Assembly: GCA_905221605.1 (NCBI GenBank)
Contig: CAJNDS010002546.1
Span: 696,684 to 760,683 of the forward strand
Reading direction: 5' to 3'
DNA length: 64,000 nucleotides
Source: Symbiodinium natans
Lineage: Eukaryota > Sar > Dinophyceae > Suessiales > Symbiodiniaceae
Shown here piece after piece: positions 34,059 through 44,209 of this stretch; positions within the stretch are counted from its first letter, which is position 1; the number at the start of each line of letters is the position of its first letter. The position numbers were made by a program, and so were the translations under genes. The notes under the pieces are model-generated. The model saw only the letters and a list, made by a program, of their open reading frames with translations. It searched no databases and was not told the origin of the DNA.

Positions 34059-34904
34059 TCAGTCGAAGGCTCTCAGGTCCGGAACCCTGAAGCTGCGACT
34101 CATCATGGAGTGGTTGCCAGGCTTTACGCGTCCGATCTCATTCGTGACATTGTCCGGCACGTGGCCCGCGTAGTGCAGGGTGTTTACGTGAAACTGCTGG
34201 GTAATGTTGGACTTGTCGCTGGTTCGGATGGTAGCCCCGCTTTCCACACGAGCTGTGTAGGGATTCCTGATATTCATCGGCAAGAAGCCATGATATCCGG
34301 GGATGTGGAGTGTGCCCTTGGGAGTCCCCATGGTGAGCGCGGTCTTTGCCACTGGGATTCTGTCCAGAGCTGGATCCACTTTGCTGCGGGGATCGGAGCC
34401 ATAGAGGCCGAAATCCTCCATGAAGGCACTCATCATCCCCCCCCCTCCGATGCAAGTCGGTGGGTTTGCTGCCTGATACGAGGGGCCATGCTGCCTGTGG
34501 TAGACAGCACCCGCCACGGAGTTGTCATCATGAGAAGTTCTGTATGTGGAGGACCAGTGACTCGCCCCCCGATGCCCAACTGAACTTGCTGGGGGCTCTT
34601 TCTGGCGAATGGGTTGAACAGGACTCTTGTAGTGCTCCGGACCAGTCAACTGAGCTGTCGTCTTCTGATACATCGACTCTGGTGGAAGACCATCACTGAT
34701 GTACGTGCTCTTTGGAGCTGGTGCTTCCTCCGAGTAGACTGCTCTGCCAGAGGACGATGCTTGCCCAGGCTTCAAGGTCGGGCGAGGCATCTCCCATGAT
34801 GCCAGGTAGCAGGCGTGTTGGGAGGCGCGCTTGGGCACATGGGACATGGCGGCTCCGGCACTGACCAATGCCCCGGCGCTGGCTGACTTGCCCATGCCCG
34901 CCAT
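34059..34904 (-). CDS. Putative flagellar/axonemal microtubule-associated protein, 281 residues
   Basis: A complete single-exon frame from ATG (complement of 34902-34904) to a stop at 34059. Low-complexity Ala/Ser N-terminus, then tyrosine- and proline-rich segments, a SHWSSTYR motif at residues 115-122, TKGT-like PKGTLHIPGYHGFLPMNIRN (positions 195-214), and a basic end MSRSFRVPDLRAF. Short repeats of the IPGYxGFxP type and STYR-type motifs are typical of ciliary microtubule inner or axonemal proteins (for example FAM166/CIMIP2-like), so I infer a flagellar role; this is not proven. A candidate trans-splice acceptor CTAGCTACAG lies 9 bases before the ATG. No signal peptide or membrane segment is visible. 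Confidence 0.6.
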   Translation of the reverse strand: MAGMGKSASAGALVSAGAAMSHVPKRASQHACYLASWEMPRPTLKPGQASSSGRAVYSEEAPAPKSTYISDGLPPESMYQKTTAQLTGPEHYKSPVQPIRQKEPPASSVGHRGASHWSSTYRTSHDDNSVAGAVYHRQHGPSYQAANPPTCIGGGGMMSAFMEDFGLYGSDPRSKVDPALDRIPVAKTALTMGTPKGTLHIPGYHGFLPMNIRNPYTARVESGATIRTSDKSNITQQFHVNTLHYAGHVPDNVTNEIGRVKPGNHSMMSRSFRVPDLRAFD

Positions 34905-36420
34905 GGCCGACAGCTGTAGCTAGGACAGCTCTGGGTGTTCCAGGCCTTCGGGTTTTTGCTGTTTTGCTTGAACCATGTGTCTGACGAGTTGCTTGTCAGG
35001 GTTTAATTGGTTTTGATTGGCATTCGAGGATTCGAGGCTGTCTGAAGCAAGCAAGCCTGTGCCCTAAACGGCCCATCACCAAGACAAGATTCTCATCCAC
35101 CAGCTTCTGGACCATGGAGAACCTGGCCTCACGGTATTTCAGGGTTGCCGGCTTCATGATGGGATTCGGGTTCAAAGCATGGGGCAGAAGTGATGACTGT
35201 TTGGACCTATGCCCCGATGTCGTGATGAAACGACCTGCGCGAAAGGATTCCTAGATCCAGGCCAGTGACATCACCTTCGTTCAGCACATCCTCGAAGGCA
35301 AAGATGCAAGAATTGTAGCCTCACGGCACCAAGAAAAAAGAATCTCCTCATGGTTCGTACTTCGTAGCTACGAGAAGGGACCGCTGCAGACGTTTTGCAG
35401 CTTGCACTGCCTCAAAGACCCTCAGCCCCTCAACATCTGGATCCTCATCAGTCGTTGACGTTGAACTTTGAAATCCTCATTGTACCCCTGCCAGGTTGCT
35501 GATCACATCTGGCTGGACCTCCTGTTGGCATGGAGACTGTTTCAAAAGCAGGCTCCCTTTGGCAACGCAAGTCAGTGGACTGGCCACATCCTAAACAATT
35601 TTATGTGTCTGCAGCCCGGTGTAACAAGGCATTGAAGAACATGACGGGCAAATGGAACAGCCGAAGGCAGCGAAGAAGGACATGCGAGCCACCAATCGCG
35701 AACCGAAACCTCACATCATCTCTCAAACCTGAAGCTGCCCCAGTACACAAACAATACGACAGGGGATCCACACGATGCTGCTCAGCGTCTGAGTATTATG
35801 TACCTGCCCGCTGCTCAAAACTATTCATCATCCTAAACAAAATTCTTCGCGGAATCTCAGTTTACCTTCGCAGGCCCATCGCAGTGCGTGCTTCTGATGC
35901 TCGCCCAATTCCCAAACGGCTTTAGGGTCTTCACTTCTTTTCAGGGTTTAGGGCCAAAGTGTTCAAGCCCAGAACCATACAGGGCCTTGCAAGCCCATCG
36001 GCGGATTTGGCTCGTTATGTGAGATCTGAGCCACTCGGCTCTCCGCGAGCACGTCGGGGCCATCCGGGCAGTCTAGCAGGAAACAAGATGGACCATGGGT
36101 TCGGTAAGAACTTTCCCGGTCCCATCGCGGATCTTGCGCTGAGGCATACCTTCATGCCCTGCTTGCTTACACTTCCCACAAGGATCCTAGACTGAGATCA
36201 ATGTTCATGTGGGAGCCATCCTGACCATTTTAATTTAGAGGGGGAGAGTCTGCAGGGATACTCTGCGCGGGAGTGGGGCACTCAGTAATTCTCAGCTTGT
36301 GTGAGTGTGACTCACTGCTGGGCACTCTCCAGGGACTCCAAGGAAACTCGGAACACTCTGGACTCTCTGTGTGGGATCCTCGGTGGTGGGCACTCCAGGT
36401 GAGTAGGGACGGAGAGCAGA
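34905..36420. other. No gene seen
   Basis: A plus-strand frame 35530-35925 has no domain or splice support. Telomere-like traces (AGGGTTTAGGG) at 35943-35953. An ACTC/GAGTG-rich short-repeat stretch lies at 36240-36412. Confidence 0.4.
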
Positions 36421-36425
36421 ATAAC

Positions 36426-36650
36426 TTAATTAAAGTCTAACAAGCAACCCCGCACCGAGAGTGGGGAACTCCCCAAGCAATCGAAAGCCAATGCTTGTGA
36501 AGCCCGTTCCTGGTCGTCCATGTGGCGGAGGAGTGCCAGGGCTGGTTGCCACTGGGCCCCGCGAGCACAGGCATAGATGGCAGCATTGATCAGCCTTGGG
36601 GGAGGTTTGGGGGCAGAAGAATTCGGGTGCACAGGGGTAGTGGGCCACAC
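36426..36650 (-). pseudogene. PPR protein fragment
   Basis: The minus strand encodes LINAAIYACARGAQWQPALA followed by LLRHMDDQE, an excellent pentatricopeptide repeat of the dinoflagellate type (A-C-x-x-G-x-Q-W-x-x-A-L-x-L-L-x-x-M). Only one repeat is clean in this frame. The flanking frame at 36852-36655 (QIAVWHVAARTLNAYRTHAQ) might carry another in a different frame. The gene is either a decayed copy or one exon of a larger gene. It lies directly downstream of the TIR-like membrane protein on the same strand. Confidence 0.55.
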
Positions 36651-36818
36651 CTGCTCAATTTCCTATCACAACCTGAGCGTGGGTTCGGTACGCGTTGAGG
36701 GTGCGGGCGGCGACATGCCACACTGCTATTTGTGGCATCTTCAAGCTGCCCACAACCTTCCAGTCCTTGGGAAGCCCCTTTGCAACACCACTTTTTTGGC
36801 TTGTGGCTCGACTCCCAG

Positions 36819-38531
36819 CTATCCAGGCTGCTGCAAAGCTCTCTGGAAGCATCGCCGACAGACTTTGAAGGCGTCAAGAATCAAGCACGGAAAAAGGAGG
36901 CACACGACCACCCAACACACAAGGGCGAGTTCACTGGTCGATCGACCGACTTGCACCCTCACAATAAAGCCCGTCAAACACCACAAAGAGACGGCACCAG
37001 CCACAGCGATCGTTTTAGACCAATCAAGCAGCCGAGTCCGTCCAAGTGGTGCACACTTGTCACTCAAGTAAAAGACCCCATTCAAACCAAACCAAAACCA
37101 ACACATGAAGTACAACAGATGGGTGAGCAAGAAGCGAAGAAGTTCCGGGCCAGGCACACCAGCCTTGTACATGGAAAGCCCAATGTCAGCGCTCCAAGCA
37201 ACATCGCCAGAAATGATCAAGGCTGCATACGCGCAAGGAAGATGAGGTGACGGTAGCAAGCCAAGAAGTTCATCACGAAGAGGACCTCGAACAAAGTCTG
37301 TGAAGGCGTCCCTGCTGCCATACCAAGCATCAATGGCACTGAGGATGAAAGACCGGTCAGACGTGGAATGGCAGATGAGATCATCAACGTCGAAGGTCTT
37401 CAAATCAGATATAAGCGTCGCTTTGTCCCGGTAATTCCAACGCATGGTGTGCACCAGAAAGATGTTTGGCAGCAAGTAAATGGCAACATAAAGCAAAACG
37501 GAGTTGCTTTGTCGAAAACTGCTATCTGCAACAGCGAGCGCAAAGATCTTGATGAGCGTGCCGCACCAGAACATGAGAGCACAAGTCGCTGCAGACCGCT
37601 CAATAAACAACGGGGCAAACTTCAGGCGTCCTAGCGGATGACGTTTGCGAAATGCCACAAGCTCAAACACACACCAGAGCGACTTTAAATATTTGGGCGC
37701 GTACAGTACCCGAAGTTCCTTCGTCACCGAAAGGCACCCGCCAATACCATATATTCCGCGCTGAAATAGCTCAGGATCTGCTTGGTGAATGCATGCCACA
37801 TCCAGAAAGCAAGTCTTCGCCTGGAAAGGCAGATATGCAGACATCCTCAAACCGATCACCAAACAAGCTTGAGCAACAAGCACCGTCCATGGGGCGAGCT
37901 CGGTTGCAAAGGACCTTCCAGCCAGTATATACTCAATGTTGTGCCATGGGGCGGTGACAATGTCGAGCGCTCGCAACCAGAGCATGACAGCCACGCCCAC
38001 AGACCAAGCCAACAATCCATGAAACCAACCCAGTTGCATTGTCAATGCTAGGACTTTCCACCTTCCTTTTGACCGCCATGTATGCGACAAGAAGAAATCA
38101 AAGCTTGACACCTTGTCTGAAAGGTCCCAGACTTGGGCGGAACGATCTCTGCGTCGAATTTCATGTGGGGAAGTCCAAAGCTCAAGCTGCCGAAGGGCTC
38201 GATGGATGGGAATGCCGCGCATGACTTGGTAGTCACTCTCCATGTGTCGCATTTCTGCCATCTTTCTCATGCAAGCACCGGGAACTTTGGGAAACTGGTC
38301 CTCCTTTGGGGACTCGGACTCGAAATCGGACAGCGGCTCCAACGTGGCAAGCTGCGGGGACTCCGGCGCATCTTCTGTCTCACCAGTCTGGGGGCCTTCA
38401 GCCACAGCTTCAGCGAAGTGAAGCCTGGGCTCCGACTGGATGACTTCCAAGGGGATATCAGGGATATCTTCTCCACCCTGACGACAACATTGTGCTCCCA
38501 AGGAGCTGCACATGTGAAACGAGTCTCGCAT
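36819..38531 (-). CDS. Multi-pass membrane protein with a TIR-like domain split by transmembrane helices, 570 residues
   Basis: One uninterrupted frame. Residues 1-135 are acidic then basic and soluble. Residues 144-160 (FDFFLSHTWRSKGRWKV) match the first strand/box of TIR-like domains. About residues 168-187 and 213-230 are hydrophobic helices. Residues 241-250 (CFLDVACIHQ) and 283-293 (KSLWCVFELVA) match later TIR-like elements, with Glu290 at the place of the catalytic glutamate of NAD-cleaving TIR domains. Five more hydrophobic segments follow near 314-334, 343-360, 466-488, 506-526 and 533-552. The role is inferred: membrane-anchored signalling or NAD-handling; activity unproven. Alternative starts are Met88 and Met91. 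The antisense frame 38133-38729 is a shadow. Similar TIR-like membrane proteins form large families in dinoflagellates (from memory, moderate certainty). Confidence 0.75.
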   Translation of the reverse strand: MRDSFHMCSSLGAQCCRQGGEDIPDIPLEVIQSEPRLHFAEAVAEGPQTGETEDAPESPQLATLEPLSDFESESPKEDQFPKVPGACMRKMAEMRHMESDYQVMRGIPIHRALRQLELWTSPHEIRRRDRSAQVWDLSDKVSSFDFFLSHTWRSKGRWKVLALTMQLGWFHGLLAWSVGVAVMLWLRALDIVTAPWHNIEYILAGRSFATELAPWTVLVAQACLVIGLRMSAYLPFQAKTCFLDVACIHQADPELFQRGIYGIGGCLSVTKELRVLYAPKYLKSLWCVFELVAFRKRHPLGRLKFAPLFIERSAATCALMFWCGTLIKIFALAVADSSFRQSNSVLLYVAIYLLPNIFLVHTMRWNYRDKATLISDLKTFDVDDLICHSTSDRSFILSAIDAWYGSRDAFTDFVRGPLRDELLGLLPSPHLPCAYAALIISGDVAWSADIGLSMYKAGVPGPELLRFLLTHLLYFMCWFWFGLNGVFYLSDKCAPLGRTRLLDWSKTIAVAGAVSLWCLTGFIVRVQVGRSTSELALVCWVVVCLLFPCLILDAFKVCRRCFQRALQQPG

Positions 38532-38734
38532 CGTTGGAACACGAGAGTGGCCGATGAATGCCGCCTGATATGTTGGGGAATTCAGGTCGTTGCATCGCTA
38601 TGCATGTCGTTGATTCTCTGCATTGTCGGCTCAGAGCAGCTTAGCACTCAGCCATGCCCCATGCCCTTGATCCCAGTGCTTTTGACGGCCATGATGCATG
38701 AAGAAGCAGTTGCATTCGTGCCATGTTGAGGAGG

Positions 38735-40035
38735 CCCTGAACCAATTCACCGCGACCTCCCGTGCCTAACCCGAAATCTCATGAGAGCCACCTGTTTGCA
38801 AGTTCGCATAGAACACATCGTCATATAGCACATGACTATGATGTCCGATGCACCCATGCACCCGCTAAAGCCCCCTGAAGCCTGACTTAGGCCTAGCATG
38901 TCGCAGATCTGCTGGGCTCTCTGGCGTTTTGCTGGACGTCTGCCACAGCTGCTGCCCCGCAGCGAACCTGGAGAGGTCCAAGTACATCGGAGTTCGGTTT
39001 GTGTATTTTGGGGCTAGCTATTGATTTCTTGTCATGGTGACAATTCTGAATGTTCTTATGAAAAAAAGGTCGAATTCACAAGGCACAGGCTCCGGAGACC
39101 CTATCCCGGCATCACCGAACGCCAAGCTGCTGGGCCACCAGCAACACAGCCTCCTGCCACTGCGCAACCCGCGCGCACGCAGAGACGGCAGCGCCTTTTT
39201 GTCTGGTTAGATGATAAGCCCATAATCTTGCCGTCTACTGCTGTAGTTTGTGAATTCCTTGGGGACCTCGTTGCGCTGACTGCCATACTGCCGGGCGACT
39301 CCATAATACATGCCGTTCCGGCGGGATGAGTATACACTGGCTCGTGGGGAAGCATGTCTGTGCAAAATCGGGCCGACTGGAAAGTTGATTTTTTGGAGGA
39401 TTTGGTTAGGGAGGTCTGGCCGGCAAAGGAAAACTTTGGCCAAGAATGTGGGGTCTGAATGTACCAGATGCAGCTCGACACGTCGCCCAACACCCCAACA
39501 GAAACCGTACTCCAGAACCCTGCCCGACCATAGGTGACGACATTGGCGCTCACGGACCATCTCGGTAAAGCCTCAATCGCAGAGGCCGCATGGACCGCAC
39601 ATGTTCCAGCAATCCATATCTTGGGGTACTGTACCGTTTAATTTGTCGAGCGCGATTCGTTTCAGGGACGATGCTCCCCTGCTACGCTCTGCACCTGCTC
39701 TCCGAGCCTCCCTTACGCTCGCCCCCTTATTCGGAAGGCATGATTCGAAGGAAACATCTCTGCCTGATTTGGGAATGGTGCTTCAGAGGCCAATCATATA
39801 TGTTTCGTAGGGAGTTTTTGAATGGCTACTCCGGAAGAAGTCCGACTTCTGTCGGCATGGAGGGGAGGAAAACGGAACAGGAGAGCACTTGGCTTGGGCA
39901 TCACGATGCAGGCTTCATTCCACAGCTCAGTCATCGAATAGTTCTGTCTCCCGGTGTGATCTTTACAAAACCAATCAGGAGGACCCCTGCATATTCATTC
40001 AAGGCTGTCGTGTCTGCTGCCGCGCAGCTACAAAA
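38735..40035. other. No confident gene
   Basis: Overlapping open frames at 39021-39560 on both strands; none has a recognised motif. Position 39000-39080 is AT-richer than its surroundings. Confidence 0.35.
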
Positions 40036-40450
40036 ACATTCAGCGCTTGCTGCCACGCTCCCCCAGAGGCACAAGCCTTGGATGCTTGAACCATAGACTT
40101 GGGCAAAGGCCCCTCCAGGCACAGGGTCTTGGGACACAGGCTAAAGCATCAAACCCCGGAAGAATCAAGCTGTTCACGACATGCCAATGAAGGTGTTGGG
40201 TGCTTTCTTGGCAGTTGTCGACGAAATAGCAAGCCACCAAGGCGCGGAAACCACAGACGTGCATGAAATGATGTTGGGATCCACCTTCTGCTGCTCCATG
40301 CTTCGAAGCAACCTGAGGTGGGTCTTCAACCCTCTGGCGCAGGCAAAGGGCCTACGACAAGTCTGCCGGGCTGCTCCAGCGCCGTGCGCCACTGTGCCGC
40401 CTTCTCACACGCGCTGATGGTCATGCCTTTGCACCAAGCTCAGCGGGCTC
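40036..40450 (-). pseudogene. PPR protein, broken by frame changes
   Basis: In minus-strand order: TISACEKAAQWRTALEQ (near 40418-40370), LLRSMEQQKVDPNIISCTSV (near 40330-40260), and, in another frame, SMVQASKACASGGAWQQALN followed by VFVAARQT (near 40100-40040). These are successive pentatricopeptide repeats. The repeats are not in one frame, so at least two frame changes or introns separate them. The intact form would be a predicted plastid or mitochondrial RNA-binding protein. Confidence 0.65.
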
Positions 40451-43400
40451 CAGGTGGCGGATACTCACGCACAAGTCATGAACAAAAAGGAGCGCTTCAG
40501 CACAAGCCTTCGCAAGCCTTGAAGACAGGCACGGAAGAGCAAGAACCACACATCAGGTTACCAGGTTTGCCATGCAGTCCTCCATCCGAGATCCTTTCCA
40601 TGAAAGCTCTGCATTGTAGGTGCGCTCAAACTGGACATGTGAACTTTAAGCAGTAGTTGAGAACGTATTCACTTATGTTCATCTTAGGTCAGCAGCCTTT
40701 GAAAACCTCACCGGTTAGAACGACAACTCGGCAGCGACAAAGCCAGGCGACTGTAGGAGAGGACGTCTGTCTCCATGTTGCTCTCCTGCATCTCCTCCCC
40801 ACTTCGCTGTGGAATCGTGCACAGTACGATGCTGCAAGAGGAGGCTGGGAAAAATGATGGACAAAGAGTGGTGGTTCATGTCACAGGAAGCAATGGTGAT
40901 AACGGTCGTTCTTGGTCTGAACCCAAGTCCACCCCAATGGCCTGCAGCAGGCCACACGAGGCCTTCCAGAGGCCTGGCCTTTCCCAAGCTCCGAGCATGG
41001 CGTTCGCGAGGATGAGGCATAACTGCACGCAAGGGCTTCGGCTTAGTGAGATCATCGCGGCCATCCTATACGGGCAGGTCCTTACGGTCGTGCGCTCCCT
41101 CAACTTCCCGAACCAGACCAGAACGCGAGCCTGTGTCTTGGGCCCCAACTTGCAAGGCCCCAAGAATCTCCATCCTGACTCCCCCCCAAACGAGCGAACA
41201 CCATGGACTTTATGCCGTTGCCCTCCCTCCCCTGCTGGCCCCGTGCTGCGCGGCCGCAGGTTGGAGAATTGACAAGGCAATAGCCCAGGCATCACCTTTC
41301 ACCTCGGCCCACACCCCACACCCCACTACGGAATGTACCGGAGTGTGCAATGTAGGGCCTCCTGCGGAGTGAGCACAGTAGATTCAGTAGATCACAGCTC
41401 GGAGAAAGGCTCACATCGCCCGTGCCTGCGTGTATGTGATGCTAGGCTGCTAGGTGATCGCCCGACATTCAGAGGCAAGGCGCCATCTCTTGAAGCGGCT
41501 TGGGGATCAATGGGGGTGCCGTTATTATATTACACTGAAGTTACCGGCTAAGCCAACTATAGCCAACTGAGTAGGCATCGCCCATTCCATGCGGCCGGAG
41601 GGGCGCAAGCACTGGCGACGGCGCTGCAGCAGATCGCATCAGCTTCGAGTTCCCTCTGGAGCATATCGCGGTACATCAGGAGCCTTGTATAGGAAAGATT
41701 CAGACACAAGGAAATTCATTTGCAAACCGGTGCAAACTGCAAAGCATGTACGGCGATTTGAGAAATGACCAGGAACATGCAGAATCACAATTATTGGAGG
41801 AAGCCCGTTGCGGAGTAGAATCGAGTTAAGCCTCAACACCTTACCCTAAAGCTCAAAAAGCAATCCAACAGCACTTGAGGTGAAGAATGGGGCAGTGCTC
41901 ACCACCTGGCATAGTCATTTTTGGAAATCCGGGGCCCCCAGCGAGTGCATCCAGGACTGAGGTTGGCCGCAGGCACGGATGGCTGCACTGTAGACGATCA
42001 CATTCGGTTCGAGCCTCTGTTGAATTCAGGGGGGGAAGCTGGGTGAGGACTGTAGGGCTAAGGGCTAAGGGTTTTGGATTTGGGTGTCCTGTTCTACACC
42101 ATGAGAACTATGCTCGGCAACATGAGCCGAACCAGCCCGAGCGAAACCCTACAAGCCAGAAATGCCGAAATGCCCCCCCCCCCCCCCAAGATCCTCAACC
42201 TCCCACATCTCAGGCCAGGCAGCTTCTGGATATCCAAGTTGGACAAGAGCTGCGCTGCCGCACGCCACTCCAGTGCCTCGTGCTAGACATGCTTAGAGTC
42301 GAGCTAGGAGCTGTTGTAGCGTTGAGATCTCGTAAACAGGCTTTCTCGACCTCACCACGTGGACATGTCTCAGATCACAATCATACCGAGTCTTGGCATG
42401 TCTTGCAGAAAAAAAGACAGCACCTCCCTCGAAGATGCTACATAGAGCCAGACAGACATCTGCGTGCCTGCATCCTGTTTCAACCCAGGCTAGGTTCAGA
42501 CGAAGTTCCTATAACACCCAAAACCATTAATTCTACACAACTGCCCGGTATAAAACAAAGAGTCCTAAAACATCTCAAGGGATCCAGACTGTTGCCTTTC
42601 CCTTCCCTCACTGGGCCTTGCTACACACCGAGATGGTGGCACCCAGAGCAATGACATCAGGGATCATGGCCCCTTCTGTCGCTTGACCTTTGCTAGCAGG
42701 CAGGGTGGCTGCTTGCTTTGGACATGGGGCTGGTGTGGTGTGAGTTTGTTGCTTCGAGTTCCGGGATGCGGGTTGTGAGTTCAGGACCAGCTGGAAGGAC
42801 TCAGCCTCAGGAGCATGCCACTGCCAGATCCAGTTGTTCTTCTGCGTGTCAAACTTCAGGCTTGAGTCTTAAACGTTCTCGGACCCAGAGGCTTGTACTC
42901 TATCCAGAGGAGCTTGACAGTCTTGACATGCCTATGCTGCTCTTGTCCCCCAGGCCCCACCCTCCAATGACACGGCCACGTGGCGCAGCAAGTCCAAGGC
43001 ATGGGTCCACCGCTGAGCTTGCCGGAGCTGCCGCGTGAGCGCACGGAGGTCTGGCCATGCCCTGGAGGCGACTTGGACTTCAATAGGATTGTTAGGATTC
43101 AGGTAAAGCAAAGCCGCGTTTGAGTGGGAAAGTTCTCATGATTTCTTAGCTCTTTGTTCACAAATTCCGGCAGAGTCCTTTGAAGCAAAGGCCCCAGCCC
43201 CAGAACTAAGTTCCCGCGTCGGGAACAGCAAAACCCCGCATACCATTCCCTAAAGCATGTCCGGGCTTGCATCCTGGATGCAATTCGAGGTTGCTGTTGG
43301 CCCTCCGTGGCACTGCAGCAGGCATGGTGCCCATGGCGGCACCGAATGGGCGCGTGCGCGCCAGGTGATGCTGTGGCTACAAGGGGCTCAGGAAAAACAC

Positions 43401-43810
43401 AAAGCCGCATCATCTTCTCTCCTACAAGTATGCCATGTGCTCCTTTCCTCCGCGAAGGTGTGATTGTCACGCCTGTGGAGGGCAAAACTGCACAACCTGA
43501 AGCTGAAGCCGTCCTCCCGCATGGTCTGTTCAGGCGAGAGATACACCCCTCAACCCGAAACTAAACCACGAAACGAGGAAGGGCCAGGCTTCGGTTCTCG
43601 GCCAGGGAAGTCTTGAACATCAGCTTGTATGGGGAAGTAGCAATGAGACCCCGGGGCCTCAAAGTTTCGAGTTTGGGGTTAGGGTATTAAAACTACGTCC
43701 CAGAGCCTTTAGGAAACTGCAATAACCTCAGAGCCCTAGAAACCAGCCACGAGGCCAACTCAGACTGTTTTGGGGCTCCAGGGCCTCTGACCAACACAGC
43801 CGGGGCTAGA
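40451..43810. other. Gene-poor stretch
   Basis: No recognised gene. A minus frame near 41150-40950 (SPCVQLCLILANAMLGAWE) and a plus frame 41887-42654 look weakly coding but have no family. A run of C lies at 42174-42187. Telomere-like traces occur at 43679-43690. Confidence 0.35.
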
Positions 43811-43813
43811 CTC

Positions 43814-43902
43814 GGTTTAGGGTTTAGGGTTTAGGGGTTTAGGGGTTTAGGGTTTAGGGTTTAGGGTTTAGGGTTTAGGGTTTAGGGTTTAGGGTTTAGG
43901 GA
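43814..43902 (+). repeat. TTTAGGG array, about 12 units
   Basis: TTTAGGG repeated from 43817 to 43900, with two TTTAGGGG variants near 43834-43847. It is one of the longest telomere-type tracts in the window and is flanked by non-telomeric DNA on both sides. Confidence 0.95.
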
Positions 43903-44024
43903 TACCAGGAGGGCTGCAGGATGCCTGAACAGCACCCGCATCAGCCGGGATCCTGTTGAATGGCGTTTCTTGAGGCAATGCAGCCCGATCCCTGTCATCC
44001 GAGGCTAAATCTTCAGCTGCGGAG

Positions 44025-44200
44025 GAACCCCCCCCCCCCAAAAAAAAAAAAAAACAACACGAAATTCGGACCTTTGATTGTGCCCGCAGTCTTCAGGTGG
44101 TCTTGTACCGACTGCCAGTCTTCTCTGGACATCTTCTTGGCAGCCACCGCAGCTCGAGCCCCTGGCAGCGCAATCCAGCTTCGAGATTTGGGCACCCGAA
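44025..44200 (-). CDS. Exon-like frame next to a C/A homopolymer
   Basis: The minus strand reads PKSRSWIALPGARAAVAAKK then MSREDWQSVQDHLKTAGTIK, with donor-like AAAG|GTCCGA at about 44073. The sequence just past it is a run of about 14 T then about 11 G on the minus strand (44030-44054 on plus), which lies within the putative intron. The exon's upstream boundary is unclear. No family recognised. Confidence 0.35.
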
Positions 44201-44209
44201 GATGGGCTT

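Noticed and set aside
38133-38729. 198-residue plus-strand frame
   Set aside because: Antisense shadow of the TIR-like membrane protein, with no domain of its own.
43814-43902. Chromosome end
   Set aside because: The TTTAGGG tract is under 100 bases and flanked by unique sequence on both sides.
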